Positions 21,049-31,086 of a stretch of DNA of 64,000 bases are shown here, piece by piece. Positions within the stretch are counted from its first letter, which is position 1, and the number at the start of each line of letters is the position of its first letter. The translations under genes and the position numbers were made by a program. The notes under the pieces were generated by a model that was not told the origin of the DNA, searched no databases, and worked only from the letters and a program-made list of their open reading frames with translations. Source of the stretch: Hyaloperonospora brassicae (Eukaryota; Oomycota; Peronosporomycetes; Peronosporales; Peronosporaceae). The DNA is taken from the NCBI GenBank assembly GCA_947650285.1, contig CANTFL010000049.1, forward strand, positions 1 through 64,000, in the 5' to 3' direction.

Positions 21049-23077
21049 CTACGGCTGCACAGGAACTGCAAGCATGGCCTTGATAAGGTCTGCCACACTG
21101 GGCATTGCACTTTCGGCGGACACGACGCATTGTGGGAACGCAGTGCACAGCTTCTTCATCACATTTTTGCGCTTTTCTACGCTGTCCAGTTGAGCATACA
21201 CAGTGCTCTGCTTGATTACATCCGCCTGAAACATCAAGCGCGCGTAAAGCCCGGTGAAATGGTGCGTCAAGTGTAGTACCCCTTAGCTTGCACGCACCAA
21301 CGTTAAGTCTTGCAGACCGCGAATAAGTGTGTCCTGCACGTCTCGGTAGACGAAAACCGTGCCCGAAGTGCTGATGCCGACAATAGTAGGGTCAACCTGG
21401 GCAGGCAACTCGCACATGTCGACTTGCCGAAACAAGACGAGCAACGTCAAACGAACTCATCGAATACAGCAATCTCGCAAGATCAAGCAGCTCACCACAG
21501 AACATGGAGCAACTGGGCAGTGGCATTCGGAAGCGCACAAGTTTTTGCTCGCTTTGAATTGCAAACAGTTGTCCACTCCAAGTGCAGACCACAACCTACA
21601 ACCAGCCACAATGAGAGAATACCAACAGAACGTCGCATGACGCTTCAAGCACAACGGACAGCATCCTGACGTCCCCCTCCACGTGCTGTCATCTCGAGTT
21701 TGTCGGCGTTGACAACAGCTTCTGGCAACTACACAGATGCTGGTGAGACCGAAGCATTGATCCGCGCTAGTGAATATCGCGTTCGTGACGCACCTGGTAG
21801 TCCCACTGCTTTTCTCCGGACGATGAGTACAGCGACACGAGACCGCTCACCGACACAAGGGCTACCATGTCTCGCGCTTCGTTCATTTCGATGTCGGTAA
21901 CGACAAAAGTGATGCTGTCGTCAGTGGCAGGAGGGCCGCTCCACGGTACGATTTCTCGCTTGTTAGTTGTCTCCGATGTGCTTGGCCCGATCAGACAAAA
22001 GACTCGGCCAGAGAAACACCTGACAAGAAGCTGGGTCGAAGCATTCGAGCTCGATAGTTTGGGCTGGACGACAATCAGCTTCTCGACCTCATCGTCGATC
22101 TCCATTTGTGCGATCTGCGTATACTTTGCCAGCCAAGCACAACAATCTCGTGACCTGCGTCTTGCAATCAACAGCTACGAAAAGAAGAAGGCGACAGTGC
22201 ACGCACATACCTTGTCGAGATCTGCATGGTCCTGTTGGTAAACAAGCACGCGTCCGTCACGCGTTGCTACAATGAGCTCGTCGTTTACGTGCACGATGTC
22301 ACAGATGTTGAGTGCAACCGTCTGGTGAAAACAGCCACCCGCCACAGCTCCATCAATCCGTCACATTCTACTAGAGCCCACTACAACATACACAAAGGTG
22401 CACGACACACGCGGAAGATACTTACAAACCCAAAGCACAGCTGCAGCTCTTCCGCACCCTGTACAGAGCAAAACACCGTACACGTCCCCTCTGCCGTCGC
22501 TACAATGACCCGAGGCTGCGCACGTACGTCAATCGCATCGCACCATACAGTATAGCATCAGTCGTGACCACAGCACAACACTGCAACGTAATGTCGTGCC
22601 ACAACACAACACTGCAACATGATTGCTGTACAATGCATGTGAAATCAGATTCTGTCGCACTTACACTCTCAGCGACCGAGTAGTCGAGACAAATGGACGT
22701 CACGGAGCCGTCCACTTCACAGCTCCTCCACTGCACTAGACGGCCGGCGACAACCTGCCAGCACTCGAGTCCTCCAGTGACTTTGTACCATAGCAACAGC
22801 ACGACAGCCGTCGCACCTTCCACACCGACACTTTGCCCGTCAACGAGCCAAACAGAAGCTCCGTGACGCCGTCTCCGTTGTGGCCAACTGCGTGTGCGTT
22901 CGCCAGGATCTTGCCATCCAGCTGCACCGCATACGTTGGCGTCAGCTCAAGCTGTAACGAACAACATAGCAACCGTACAACAAGACGTATATTGCAACAC
23001 AGCACAGCTCAGATCCGTGAGCGCGTCGTCGTCTGTACTGCTCCTGCACGTTGCTACCAACGTACTTGACCCCGCAT
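21049..23077 (-). CDS. ITFG2: ITFG2-like beta-propeller protein (KICSTOR subunit homologue, ten exons)
   Basis: Exons that keep phase throughout are 23077-23066, 22951-22817, 22754-22665, 22515-22426, 22321-22211, 22174-21794, 21728-21660, 21595-21496, 21455-21298 and 21225-21049, giving 440 residues, close to the 447 of human ITFG2. Exon 2 carries the FG-GAP-like start (ILANAHAVGHNGDGVTELL, GSLTGKVSVWK). Later exons repeat blade strands such as RVIVATAEGTCTVF, ELIVATRDGRVLVYQQ and MVALVSVSGLVSLYSSSG, and the end has VVCTWSGQLFAI and VGISTSGTVFVYRD. In animals ITFG2 belongs to KICSTOR, which anchors GATOR1 on lysosomes and restrains TORC1 on amino-acid loss. The 12-bp first exon and the exon 7-9 borders are the least certain. 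It shares a 252-bp divergent promoter region with the P5CR gene. Confidence 0.72.
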
Positions 23078-23329
23078 GGTGTGAAGGACGAGCGCGACCT
23101 GCGGTGTGTAGTATTCATTGCCACAGGGACCCTCTCGCAGCTGTTACAGCAATCATTCCAGCACAGCGCGACATCCGATGCATTCTCAGAGTCAAAAGGT
23201 CCACCAATCGCGACCTCGATATCGGTTTCAACAGGAGATCGACCACCAGCTGTTTCTGCCGAACCGTCGACTCGAAAAGCTCCACAGTCGCCGAACACTC
23301 GCGAGCGACACTCCTACTTGAAAGATCTG
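23078..23329. promoter_or_regulatory. 252-bp bidirectional promoter region, ITFG2-like (-) / P5CR (+)
   Basis: Both genes start at the edges of this spacer. One CCAAT motif is visible (accaatcg near 23204-23211). Both strands happen to be open here, so an N-terminal extension of either gene cannot be excluded. Confidence 0.4.
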
Positions 23330-24747
23330 ATGTCGTTTCTACTGCGCTTAGCCGCTGCCCGCCGCGTGCTCCGCCCCTCGGCGATAGCCGCCTCAGCATT
23401 CACGGCCGGTAACGTCTGGTCCACTCGCGTCCGCAACAACCAGCACAAGAGCAGCACCGATGCCGTTCAAACGGCTGCGTTGGACCTCCGTCGCCTGGCC
23501 GTGATCGGCGGCGGCAATATGGCTGAAGCCATGATCACGGGTGTGCTCTCGAACGGACTCATTCCCAGCTCGAAGGTCGTTGTGTCGGACCCGAACCCTG
23601 CCATGCGCACCAAGTACGCGCCGCTGCACGTGGAGACGCACACGCGCAACAGCTCGGCCGTGAACGGCGCAGACGTGATCTTGGTAGCGGTCAAGCCTCA
23701 AGTCGCCAACGACGTACGTTGTGCTTGTCTGATAGCTGCAGTAGTGGTAGTAGTGGCTCATGAGAAGCACTACAAGTCGATCGTGTTCTTGCACTCCATC
23801 GCTTCATCTCTTTATTGCTGTCGCTCACCAGATGTATGCACGTGTTGCAGGTGCTGCGAGCTGTTAAGGCGTCCATGGACCCCGGAGCGTTGCTCATCTC
23901 TGTCGTGGCGGGACTAAGCATCAAGCAGCTGCAAGCGCTGCTGGGACAGAATAGCCACATCATTCGCACGATGCCCAACACGCCGGCTATGATTGGAGAG
24001 GGCACGACGGTGTGGGCTCAGTCGGCCGAGGTGACAAGTGCGCAGCATGAACTCACCAAGCAGATCCTTGGATCGTTTGGCGTGGAGGTACAAGTGCAAC
24101 CCGGTGCTGCTTCGCGTGTTCATCGCCTCCTCCTTGCTTGGTGTCAGAAGTCGAGCAGAACTAAGGGCTTTGTTGCTGTTGCTGCTCGGCACAGGTGTTT
24201 GTGGACGACGAGAATGCACTGGATATGGCGACGGCGCTGTCTGGATCCGGACCTGGTACTGTGTTGCTATCATTTGCTGTCATGTGCATATGTGTGTGCG
24301 TGTCTTTGAGTTGTTTCTCATGGAGTGCGCTTCTTTCTGCAGCCTACTTTTTCCTCGTGGCCGAGGCAATGATTGACACGGGCGTGCACATGGGCTTCTC
24401 TCGACCAGTGGCCACAGTACGGTGTACATGCAGCCACAGAGCAGCATGTCTTTCCCGGAGCCTACATCACTCACTAACCACCACGCACAACTCTATCTGT
24501 CTCGCTGTAGAAACTAGTGCAGCAAACGATGCTCGGGTCTGCCATGTACATGCAAGCAGAGGACGCGCACCCAGTCGAGCTGCGGAACAACATCACGAGT
24601 CCTGGCGGAACCACTGCAGCCGGTCTCTACCGCGCCGAGAAGAACGGGTTCCGTGCTGTGATCGCCGACGCCATCTGGGCCGCGTACGAGCGGTGCCTCG
24701 AACTTGGCTCGACCGAGCCGGTTCAGCGCCAGCGTCCGCGCTCGTAA
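23330..24747 (+). CDS. P5CR: pyrroline-5-carboxylate reductase (five exons)
   Basis: Exons 23330-23713, 23851-24087, 24195-24255, 24343-24416 and 24511-24747 give 330 residues with consistent phases. The start [17 protein letters not shown] and the Arg/Ser/Ala leader look like a mitochondrial presequence. The NAD(P)H site is [16 protein letters not shown]. Then come [44 protein letters not shown] (split by an intron) and the C-terminal substrate/dimer helix with [14 protein letters not shown]. The enzyme makes the last step of proline synthesis, reducing pyrroline-5-carboxylate to proline. All signature residues appear intact, so it is likely active. Confidence 0.93.
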
Positions 24748-24820
24748 ATCTGATTGGTAGAAAACAAGAAGCGCGCCCACCGTTTTTAGTCTGGGCCACC
24801 TGATGCTGTTGCGCACGACG

Positions 24821-24906
24821 CCACGACCCGATCCAAACCAAAACCAGTAGGAATACCGACTCGCCACGACCCAATCCAAACCAAAACCAGTAGGAATACC
24901 GACTCG
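24821..24906. repeat. 43-bp tandem duplication, two copies
   Basis: Copies at 24821-24863 and 24864-24906 differ at one base (ccacgacccg versus ccacgaccca). They lie between the P5CR stop and the SR-protein start and could affect the 3' end of one or the promoter of the other. Confidence 0.9.
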
Positions 24907-25007
24907 CCACACGGTATGCGGTTGTCGAGGCGCTCACGTCCTTGTGTTCATGCGCCCCACGAGGTTCGTCCGCTTCCAGTAATAAAACTCGCCTCGTCCT
25001 CGACCTC

Positions 25008-26282
25008 ATGGGCCGCCGCTCCGCCTCCCCACGTCGCAGTCCGCGCTACTCGCGTCCACGCAGCCGCAGCAGCAGTCGCGGCGCCGGTCGGAACTCGTCC
25101 CCGCCCAAGCGCTCGCGCTCCCGGTCGCGTGGCTCGCGTCGCGTGCGTTCGCGCTCCCGCGACCGTCGACAAGAGCGCAGTCGCGACACCCGACGCAGTC
25201 GCCGCTCGCGCTCGGCCGATCGCGGCAGTCGCGAGCCCATTAGTCTCCTCGTGCGTAATCTGTCGCCCGAAACGACGTCGGACGAGCTCCGTCGCGCGTT
25301 CTCGCGCCGTGCCGGTGACATCCTCGACGTGTATCTGCCCAAAGAGTTCAATTCAAACCGCCCACGCGGGTTTGCGTTCATTGAGTTTGCCGACTCGCGC
25401 GTCGGTCGCGACGTAAAGTTCGAGATGGACCGGTCGCAGATTGGCGGCCGCGAGATTGCTGTGCTCTTTGCAAAGCAGCACCGCAAGAGTCCGCAAGAGA
25501 TGCGGCGGATTCTGAACTTACCGACGGAACGATCGTACGTAGTTGTTATGTGTGTTCCTTCTGTGTTTGTGTCTATGTCTATCGATATGTTGCGGTAGTG
25601 CGTGCTGGATGGGTTGCTGGGTGTTGTTGGTGGTGTCGTGTCGTTCGTGTTGGGACTGATGTGTTTGGCATGATTGTCGTTTTTGTTTACTTTGTGTTTG
25701 CTTCGGGATGCGCGATAGCCCGAGACACTCGTCACGACGACGCTCCAAGTCGCGCTCGCGCTCAGGATCGCAGAATCGACCGAGGTGGGCCAGTGAGCTG
25801 CTTGTACTGTGTTGGTGACGGGACCTGCCGTACTGAAAAAAAGAGGTGGATGTGACGCTGCTGTGTGGATGACCTGTAGACGCAGCACCAGTGCTGACCG
25901 CAAGCAGGGGTCGGTTTCTCCGCGCCGCTCTCCACGTGCATCGCCGTCTCCGCGCCGTGCTTCTCCTTCTCTTTCGCCCAAGCGGTACGAAGAACTTGGA
26001 TTGCTGCTGGTTGGGCATGCACAGAAGCGGCGGATAAGATGCTTACATTGTTGTCACTGCTATCTTGGTAACAGGGAGAAAAGGAGTGCTGACCGCAGTT
26101 TGTCACCCGAGTGCGTAGTCCATGCATTGTAGTGTGCTTGCTGTGATGTACAGATTGCTGAAAGCGGTGTTAACCATTTGTGCTGTGATTTTAGTGACAG
26201 AGCCGACGAGACCATGTCCGAGGTAAGTAAGGCCACGAATTGGTTGTTGACAGTAGAGGATTTTCCTATCATCATGTACTAA
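25008..26282 (+). CDS. SR-type splicing factor with one RRM (five exons)
   Basis: Predicted exons 25008-25534, 25719-25784, 25880-25984, 26075-26110 and 26195-26282 give 273 residues. The start MGRRSASPRRSPRYSRPR opens an RS-rich N-terminal region (residues 2-75). The RRM (about 80-155) has RNP2-like ISLLVRNLSPETT and RNP1 RGFAFIEF, with LPKEFN and the helix VGRDVKFEMD between and after. A second RS/SP-rich tail spans exons 2-4 (SVSPRRSPRASPSPRRASP). The layout matches SRSF10/SRSF2-like or plant SC35-like SCL proteins, which define exons in the nucleus. The last exon is tentative: it reads through a perfect donor site (gaggtaagt at 26218-26226), so a further exon downstream is possible. Confidence 0.8.
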
Positions 26283-27398
26283 ACGACGGATGATGTGCGT
26301 CTGTTTCATAGTAAGCTGTTTGCTGCAGCATTCGGTCCGAACTCGCTTGACAGCAACGAGATAACACTGCGGGCCCACACGAAGGAGGAGTTGGAGAAGA
26401 GCTGTTGTGCAAAAACAGGAACGGGGAAAGAAGCCTTGCATTTTAACTCGATCAAGAATGTTTCATGACGATGCTTGCATTTGAAGATAGCGCCGCCAAG
26501 GCTCAAGATGATGGTTTTTGTTCTGATCAAGATAGCCATGAGCAGGGCAACAGCAGGGGAAAAACAGGAAGTCCAGAGAACTAGCGCGGACGTGTGGCTG
26601 TTGACCAGTGAACCGCCGAGCGCGGTATACTACCGGGAAGTGAAGTATCGCAGAGAAGTGAGTTGTCGATACGCCAGGTCTTCACAGGCTGTTGTGGTGC
26701 TTACGATCGAGCGAGTCTCTTCCGGTCGGAGGATGCACCCATATGCTACTCGAGCGACGTGTGCTGTGGGTTTGCCCACTCACCACACTGGTGCGATGGC
26801 AAGCGCACGCAGCAGCGTATATGGCACGACCGCACAAGTGAAAGCTGAGACAGCGCTTCAGCTTCATTGAGCATCATGGACAGCGAAGGCCATGAGAAGA
26901 GCAGGAAAAGTTGTCATGAACGGGTATACTGATCGCGCAACCATAATCTTCCGTCGCCAAATGAACATGCCGACTTAATGACGGCACTGCAGCTGGCTCA
27001 GCTAGGCGTCGACTGATGAGTTCCTGACTGACCACCACAACTTGCTTGCTGGCACCAGTCACGCTGCCGCAACGTGCTCGAGACAGTGTTGATCGACTCG
27101 AGAAGCGGGACGGCTGTTATTCTAGCGATTCGACTATGCTCCAAGTTAGAACAATGCCTGGATCGTGCGGTGGAATCCTTCCGGTGCTTTTTGCGTCCCT
27201 AACGTCTGCTTCCTCCAAGTCTGACACGCCAAACCTAGCGATGTAAATGTACAATCCAGGCTGTCATTAGCCTACATTTCGCTGTGACTGACTCGCCACT
27301 GCTTTCGTAACTGCAATTGCGATTCTATCGACATTGCAACCATGCATCCGTTTCATTTCGTACCTCCGTGGCTTCCAGACTGTTTCCACTCGACATTG
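26283..27398. other. intergenic region, no gene supported
   Basis: A 131-codon plus-strand frame (26475-26870) overlaps other open frames and has no recognisable motif. The region may hold the 3' end of the SR-protein gene and the 3' UTR of moaA. I see no repeat or RNA gene. Confidence 0.5.
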
Positions 27399-28762
27399 CT
27401 ATCCTCCGATCAGGATCATCGGACGGTTCTTCGCTTTTGATAAACCATACATGTCCCCATGACCGCCCAACGCAAACTTCTTACGCTTCACTGCCACGTC
27501 GATGATATCTCCAATGTCCTCGTCGGCAACGTTGCTGCGCACAGCATCTCGCAGACTGATTTCAGCGCTTCCGAACAAACAGACCTTCAGGTTTCCATCA
27601 GCAGTCAAACGCAGACGATTGCACGAGCCACAAAAATGCTCGCTCATGGATGTGATGAATCCAAACTGTCCTCTGAAACCAGGCACCTGATAAGCTTTCG
27701 ATGTATCGTTCGCGCCGTCCTGCAGCTTCTCGACATTGGGAAACGCAGTCTCGATCGTCTCCATCATCTCACTGAAGGCCACGAAGGTCTCGTCGTTCCA
27801 TCGGTTGCTGTCAAATGGCATCCACTCGATAAAACGAACATCTACGGCATGATTCTCCGTAAAGGCCACAAAGTCGACAACCTCATCCAGATTGAAATGC
27901 CGCTGGACCACGCAATTAATCTTGAGCGGACTGAATCCTAGCTCCTGTGCCTCGACGATCGCGTTCATCACCCGTGTAAATCCCTGTCGTCTCGTAATGT
28001 GCGCAAACTTGACTGGCTTCAACGTATCCAAGCTAATGTTGAGTCGATCTGCACCTGCTCGCTGCAAAGCCAGCAGCTTTTTCCGCAGCAAAATACCGTT
28101 TGTCGTGATTCCCACGGACTCAATGCCTGGAATCGCTCGTAGTTGAGTCACTAACTCGATCAAATCTCGCCGAAGCAGTGGCTCGCCGCCTGTAAGCCGG
28201 ATTTTCGTCACTCCTGAGGATGCAAACAGTTTCGTCAAGCGAATGATCTCCAACGACGTCAACAGGTCCTCACTCGGCTGTAACGGCACGCCGTCTTTCG
28301 GCATACAGTAGCGACATCGTAAATTACAGCGTTCGGTCAACGAAATCCGCAAATAAGTGTGCGTGCGCCCAAAGTGGTCGACCAACTGCCGTCGTACGGT
28401 TTCCTCTCGTGGCTACAAAAGAAAAAACACACACATACAATCGACACGTTTGTTACTGCTCTGCCCTCTTTTTTCTTGTACGATCGCATAATGCCTCTAA
28501 ACCCAGTTGCTTCACTGTTTTGTCGTACAAATTGTCGAACTTCGGCTAAAATCTGGCGAATCTGATGCAGCGATTCGTCGGGACTTGACGCTGGCTTATG
28601 AACCAGCTTGCTGTCAGGAGCGGATGCGCGTCGGTGACTGCGCGTGACAAAGTCCTGGAACGTCGGGCCTTCGGCTGCAAGACGTTTCCAGACGCCGCCT
28701 GTGCTGAACGCGGCACTGCGACGCGCGTGCGTTGCGAGTCCTGACGCGGTCAGTCGCTGCAT
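27399..28762 (-). CDS. moaA: GTP 3',8-cyclase, molybdenum cofactor synthesis (MoaA/MOCS1A/CNX2)
   Basis: Exons 28762-28457 and 28412-27399 give 439 residues. The first exon (MQRLTASGLATHARRSAAF and on) looks like a mitochondrial presequence plus linker. The second begins just before FGRTHTYLRISLTERC and has the radical-SAM cluster CNLRCRYC, the GGEPLL motif, GITTNGILL, NISLDTL, and the second cluster FCGSCNRLRLTADGNLKVC. It ends in the Gly-Gly that the enzyme needs. MoaA rearranges GTP to 3',8-cyclo-GTP, the first step to molybdopterin, in mitochondria of eukaryotes. The proposed intron (28413-28456) is only 44 bp, short for this organism, but the join is in phase and the acceptor (ttttgtag) is good. 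Confidence 0.92.
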
Positions 28763-28879
28763 CTCGCAGACTTTGTAGACTGGCGAACGCAAATGTGTAC
28801 GACAAAGCAAAAAGACGACTAGTATTCCCTTCGGTCGTACATATCGTCGATTCCAAGTCCGTGTGGTCATACCCAAGAA

Positions 28880-28917
28880 CATATGGTCATATCTAGTACA
28901 TATGGCCATATCTAGTC
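28880..28917. repeat. 19-bp tandem repeat in the moaA upstream region
   Basis: The units catatggtcatatctagta and catatggccatatctagtc (28880-28917) are followed by a partial third copy starting catatcgtcg and preceded by a diverged one. They lie between the moaA start and the end of the XPC gene. Confidence 0.75.
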
Positions 28918-29010
28918 CATATCGTCGTTACATATTGCCGCTATCAAGTCGTCGTATGTACACTTTATAGACCATCCACACAAACAGTGTGCGGACACAG
29001 CACTGGCGCT

Positions 29011-31086
29011 TCAATGCCCGACCGCTCCATAGTCGTCTTCCAGTCGCTGCCGTAACAACAGCCGCTTGGTGAGCTTCGCCCAGCGTCGGAGCACGAGTTT
29101 CCGGTTATACGCTATCGCCTTCTCGATCGTCTGCTGCTGCTTCTCGGCGTGGGCGTCCAGCAACATGGCTTCATGGCTTTGTGCGACTACTATGCCTGCG
29201 ATCTTCGGCACGGTCCGCCCCTTGCGAACCTCAAAGCCCACAACAGCAGGAGCAAAATCCACTCCTAAGGACTCGGCGAGTGCATCGATCCGAGGCAATT
29301 GGAGGTGCACCGCACCACGAGGAACATGGGCGTGACTCCAGATCTCAATGTTGCCATACTTGGTCTTCGGAACGCGGCCATCTACTACGGGCGGAGGCCC
29401 GAACTCGGTTGTTTGCCACAAGCCATAGAGGGCGAGTGACGAGGTGTCCTTCGTGCCGTCTCGATCACTTCCACAAACGTCGTCACTGCTGCCGTTGCAG
29501 CCAGAAAGTGACCCGTCCCGGGACTGCCATCGTGCAGGTTTCTGACGCTCCTCGTCTTTCACGACTCGGCCGAGACGTCGCCACTTGAAGGCAGATCGGA
29601 CAGGCTGCACGTGTTTCCGCAAAAAGACAGCTTGACCGTTAAACAATCCAACCACTTTGCGTGGGTGGAGACACTCTGAGCGACTTAGATGGCGCTCGAG
29701 GCAGTACAAGTGGTGCTTCCGGAACCCTTCGACACTCGTGGGCATGCCTTCGGCCAACTTTAGTGTCTCTAGCGCTTTCTTTTCCTCAGCAGTAGCATCG
29801 GCTGCGACATTTGCTCGTGATCGTATCCATGCTGCTCTATTCTCATCGTACTGGCTGTTCGTATCGTCATTTATCTGTTCCAGCACACGCTCCAACCACG
29901 AATCTGCAAGACGCAATGCCAAGCTCTTGCTCCAGTGCACAGCGTACCGTGCTGTTACATCCACAAGCAGGCCGTCGTCCTGGATACTGATCACATACGA
30001 GAAACGAAACGCTTTACCGCGCAGCGGCTCGACATCCCGCGGACGGTCAACAAGTCGGCGGACCGCATCCACATGGATCCAGCTTTTGGTTTTTTCATCC
30101 AGCACTTCACACCACAACCAAAACACTTGACCTACAGTCTCGTCACTTGTCAAGTCCAGTGCCTTGTCACCAGTCTCCTTCTCCTCGTCGCTCTCGTCTG
30201 ACCGCCGTCTCTTTCGATTCAGCAGCGTAGTTGCGATCGTCCGTGAACGTCGGGGACGTTTGCCGACTTTGCGTCGAAACGACGATTCAAACACCTTGCC
30301 TTTCTGCACCAGCAGCGGATCCAGTGCCCACGTCACACGGTACCGAAGCTGCAGGGCTCCACACAGCGCTGCGAACAACAGAGCCAGCTCAACGTCTCGT
30401 CCTCTCCGAGCAAAAAACACGCTCAGAAGCGCCGCCTCCGTCACCACCTCCGTGTCCAGTGCTTTGCTCGGTTCACTGCTTAGCTCAAACGCGTGACCAA
30501 ACCACCGAACGAGCAGCGCCAGCGAGTACGCACAGGGTCGCTGCTTCACTTCGGCACAAAAGTCCACGTCACTTGCTGTTGCCAGCGACAATAGCAGTCC
30601 TTGGAGCAACTTGTGGCAGCTCCATCGGGTCCACTTGATCCGAAGCGCCAGCAAAAGCAGCAGATGCGTCTGGTGCAGCGCCGTTTCCCGCTTCCTTTCG
30701 TCCCGCGTGAGACGCAGACACGGCCGCCGTCTCTTGCACGCAACCGATGCGGCTGCTACTGCTGCGTCTTTGTCCGCAAGCGAGCGGTTCACGTGGTCCC
30801 AGTCGACTTGCGCCCGCTTCGGTTGTGTGTCGATGGTGGCGGGTACATTTGGACAAATGTCGTCCGAATGTACAGCAACAGGGTCCGGAGGGTACGGTGC
30901 AGCACTGGGGCGGGCAGTTAGAGCGTCTGCTGCCAGCGGCGACGAGTCGACATTCTCCCACTCGACGTCGTCGTCTTCCTCCTTTCCATCTGTGCATTGC
31001 TCTTCGTCTTCGTCGTCTAGCTCACCTGCCGAATACGCATACACTTCGTCTTCCTCGTCTTCTGATGCCATGCGTGCGTACCCCAC
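29011..31086 (-). CDS. XPC: XPC/Rad4 nucleotide-excision-repair damage sensor
   Basis: 691 residues, one exon; Met 31071 (MASEDEEDEVY) is an alternative start. An acidic N-terminus (EEQCTDGKEEDDDVEWENV) is as in Rad4/XPC. The central transglutaminase-like fold shows ALLFAALCGALQLRYRVTW and VFWLWCEVLDEKTKSWIHV. The BHD domains follow: BHD1 with PTSVEGFRKHHLYCLERHL and VFLRKHVQPVRS, and BHD3 with KYGNIEIWSHAHVPRGAVH, VVGFEVRKGRTVP and GIVVAQ. XPC/Rad4 recognises distorted DNA with Rad23 and recruits TFIIH. The protein is shorter than human XPC (940) and near yeast Rad4 (754), with all core blocks present. Confidence 0.93.
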   Translation of the reverse strand: MGYARMASEDEEDEVYAYSAGELDDEDEEQCTDGKEEDDDVEWENVDSSPLAADALTARPSAAPYPPDPVAVHSDDICPNVPATIDTQPKRAQVDWDHVNRSLADKDAAVAAASVACKRRRPCLRLTRDERKRETALHQTHLLLLLALRIKWTRWSCHKLLQGLLLSLATASDVDFCAEVKQRPCAYSLALLVRWFGHAFELSSEPSKALDTEVVTEAALLSVFFARRGRDVELALLFAALCGALQLRYRVTWALDPLLVQKGKVFESSFRRKVGKRPRRSRTIATTLLNRKRRRSDESDEEKETGDKALDLTSDETVGQVFWLWCEVLDEKTKSWIHVDAVRRLVDRPRDVEPLRGKAFRFSYVISIQDDGLLVDVTARYAVHWSKSLALRLADSWLERVLEQINDDTNSQYDENRAAWIRSRANVAADATAEEKKALETLKLAEGMPTSVEGFRKHHLYCLERHLSRSECLHPRKVVGLFNGQAVFLRKHVQPVRSAFKWRRLGRVVKDEERQKPARWQSRDGSLSGCNGSSDDVCGSDRDGTKDTSSLALYGLWQTTEFGPPPVVDGRVPKTKYGNIEIWSHAHVPRGAVHLQLPRIDALAESLGVDFAPAVVGFEVRKGRTVPKIAGIVVAQSHEAMLLDAHAEKQQQTIEKAIAYNRKLVLRRWAKLTKRLLLRQRLEDDYGAVGH

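Noticed and set aside
25046..25981. 311-codon minus-strand Arg-rich frame
   Set aside because: Complement of the RS-coding exons; Arg/Ser codons read Arg/Glu/Ala on the other strand.
26475..26870. 131-codon plus-strand frame after the SR gene
   Set aside because: No known motif, competing open frames on both strands, no clear promoter or splice context.
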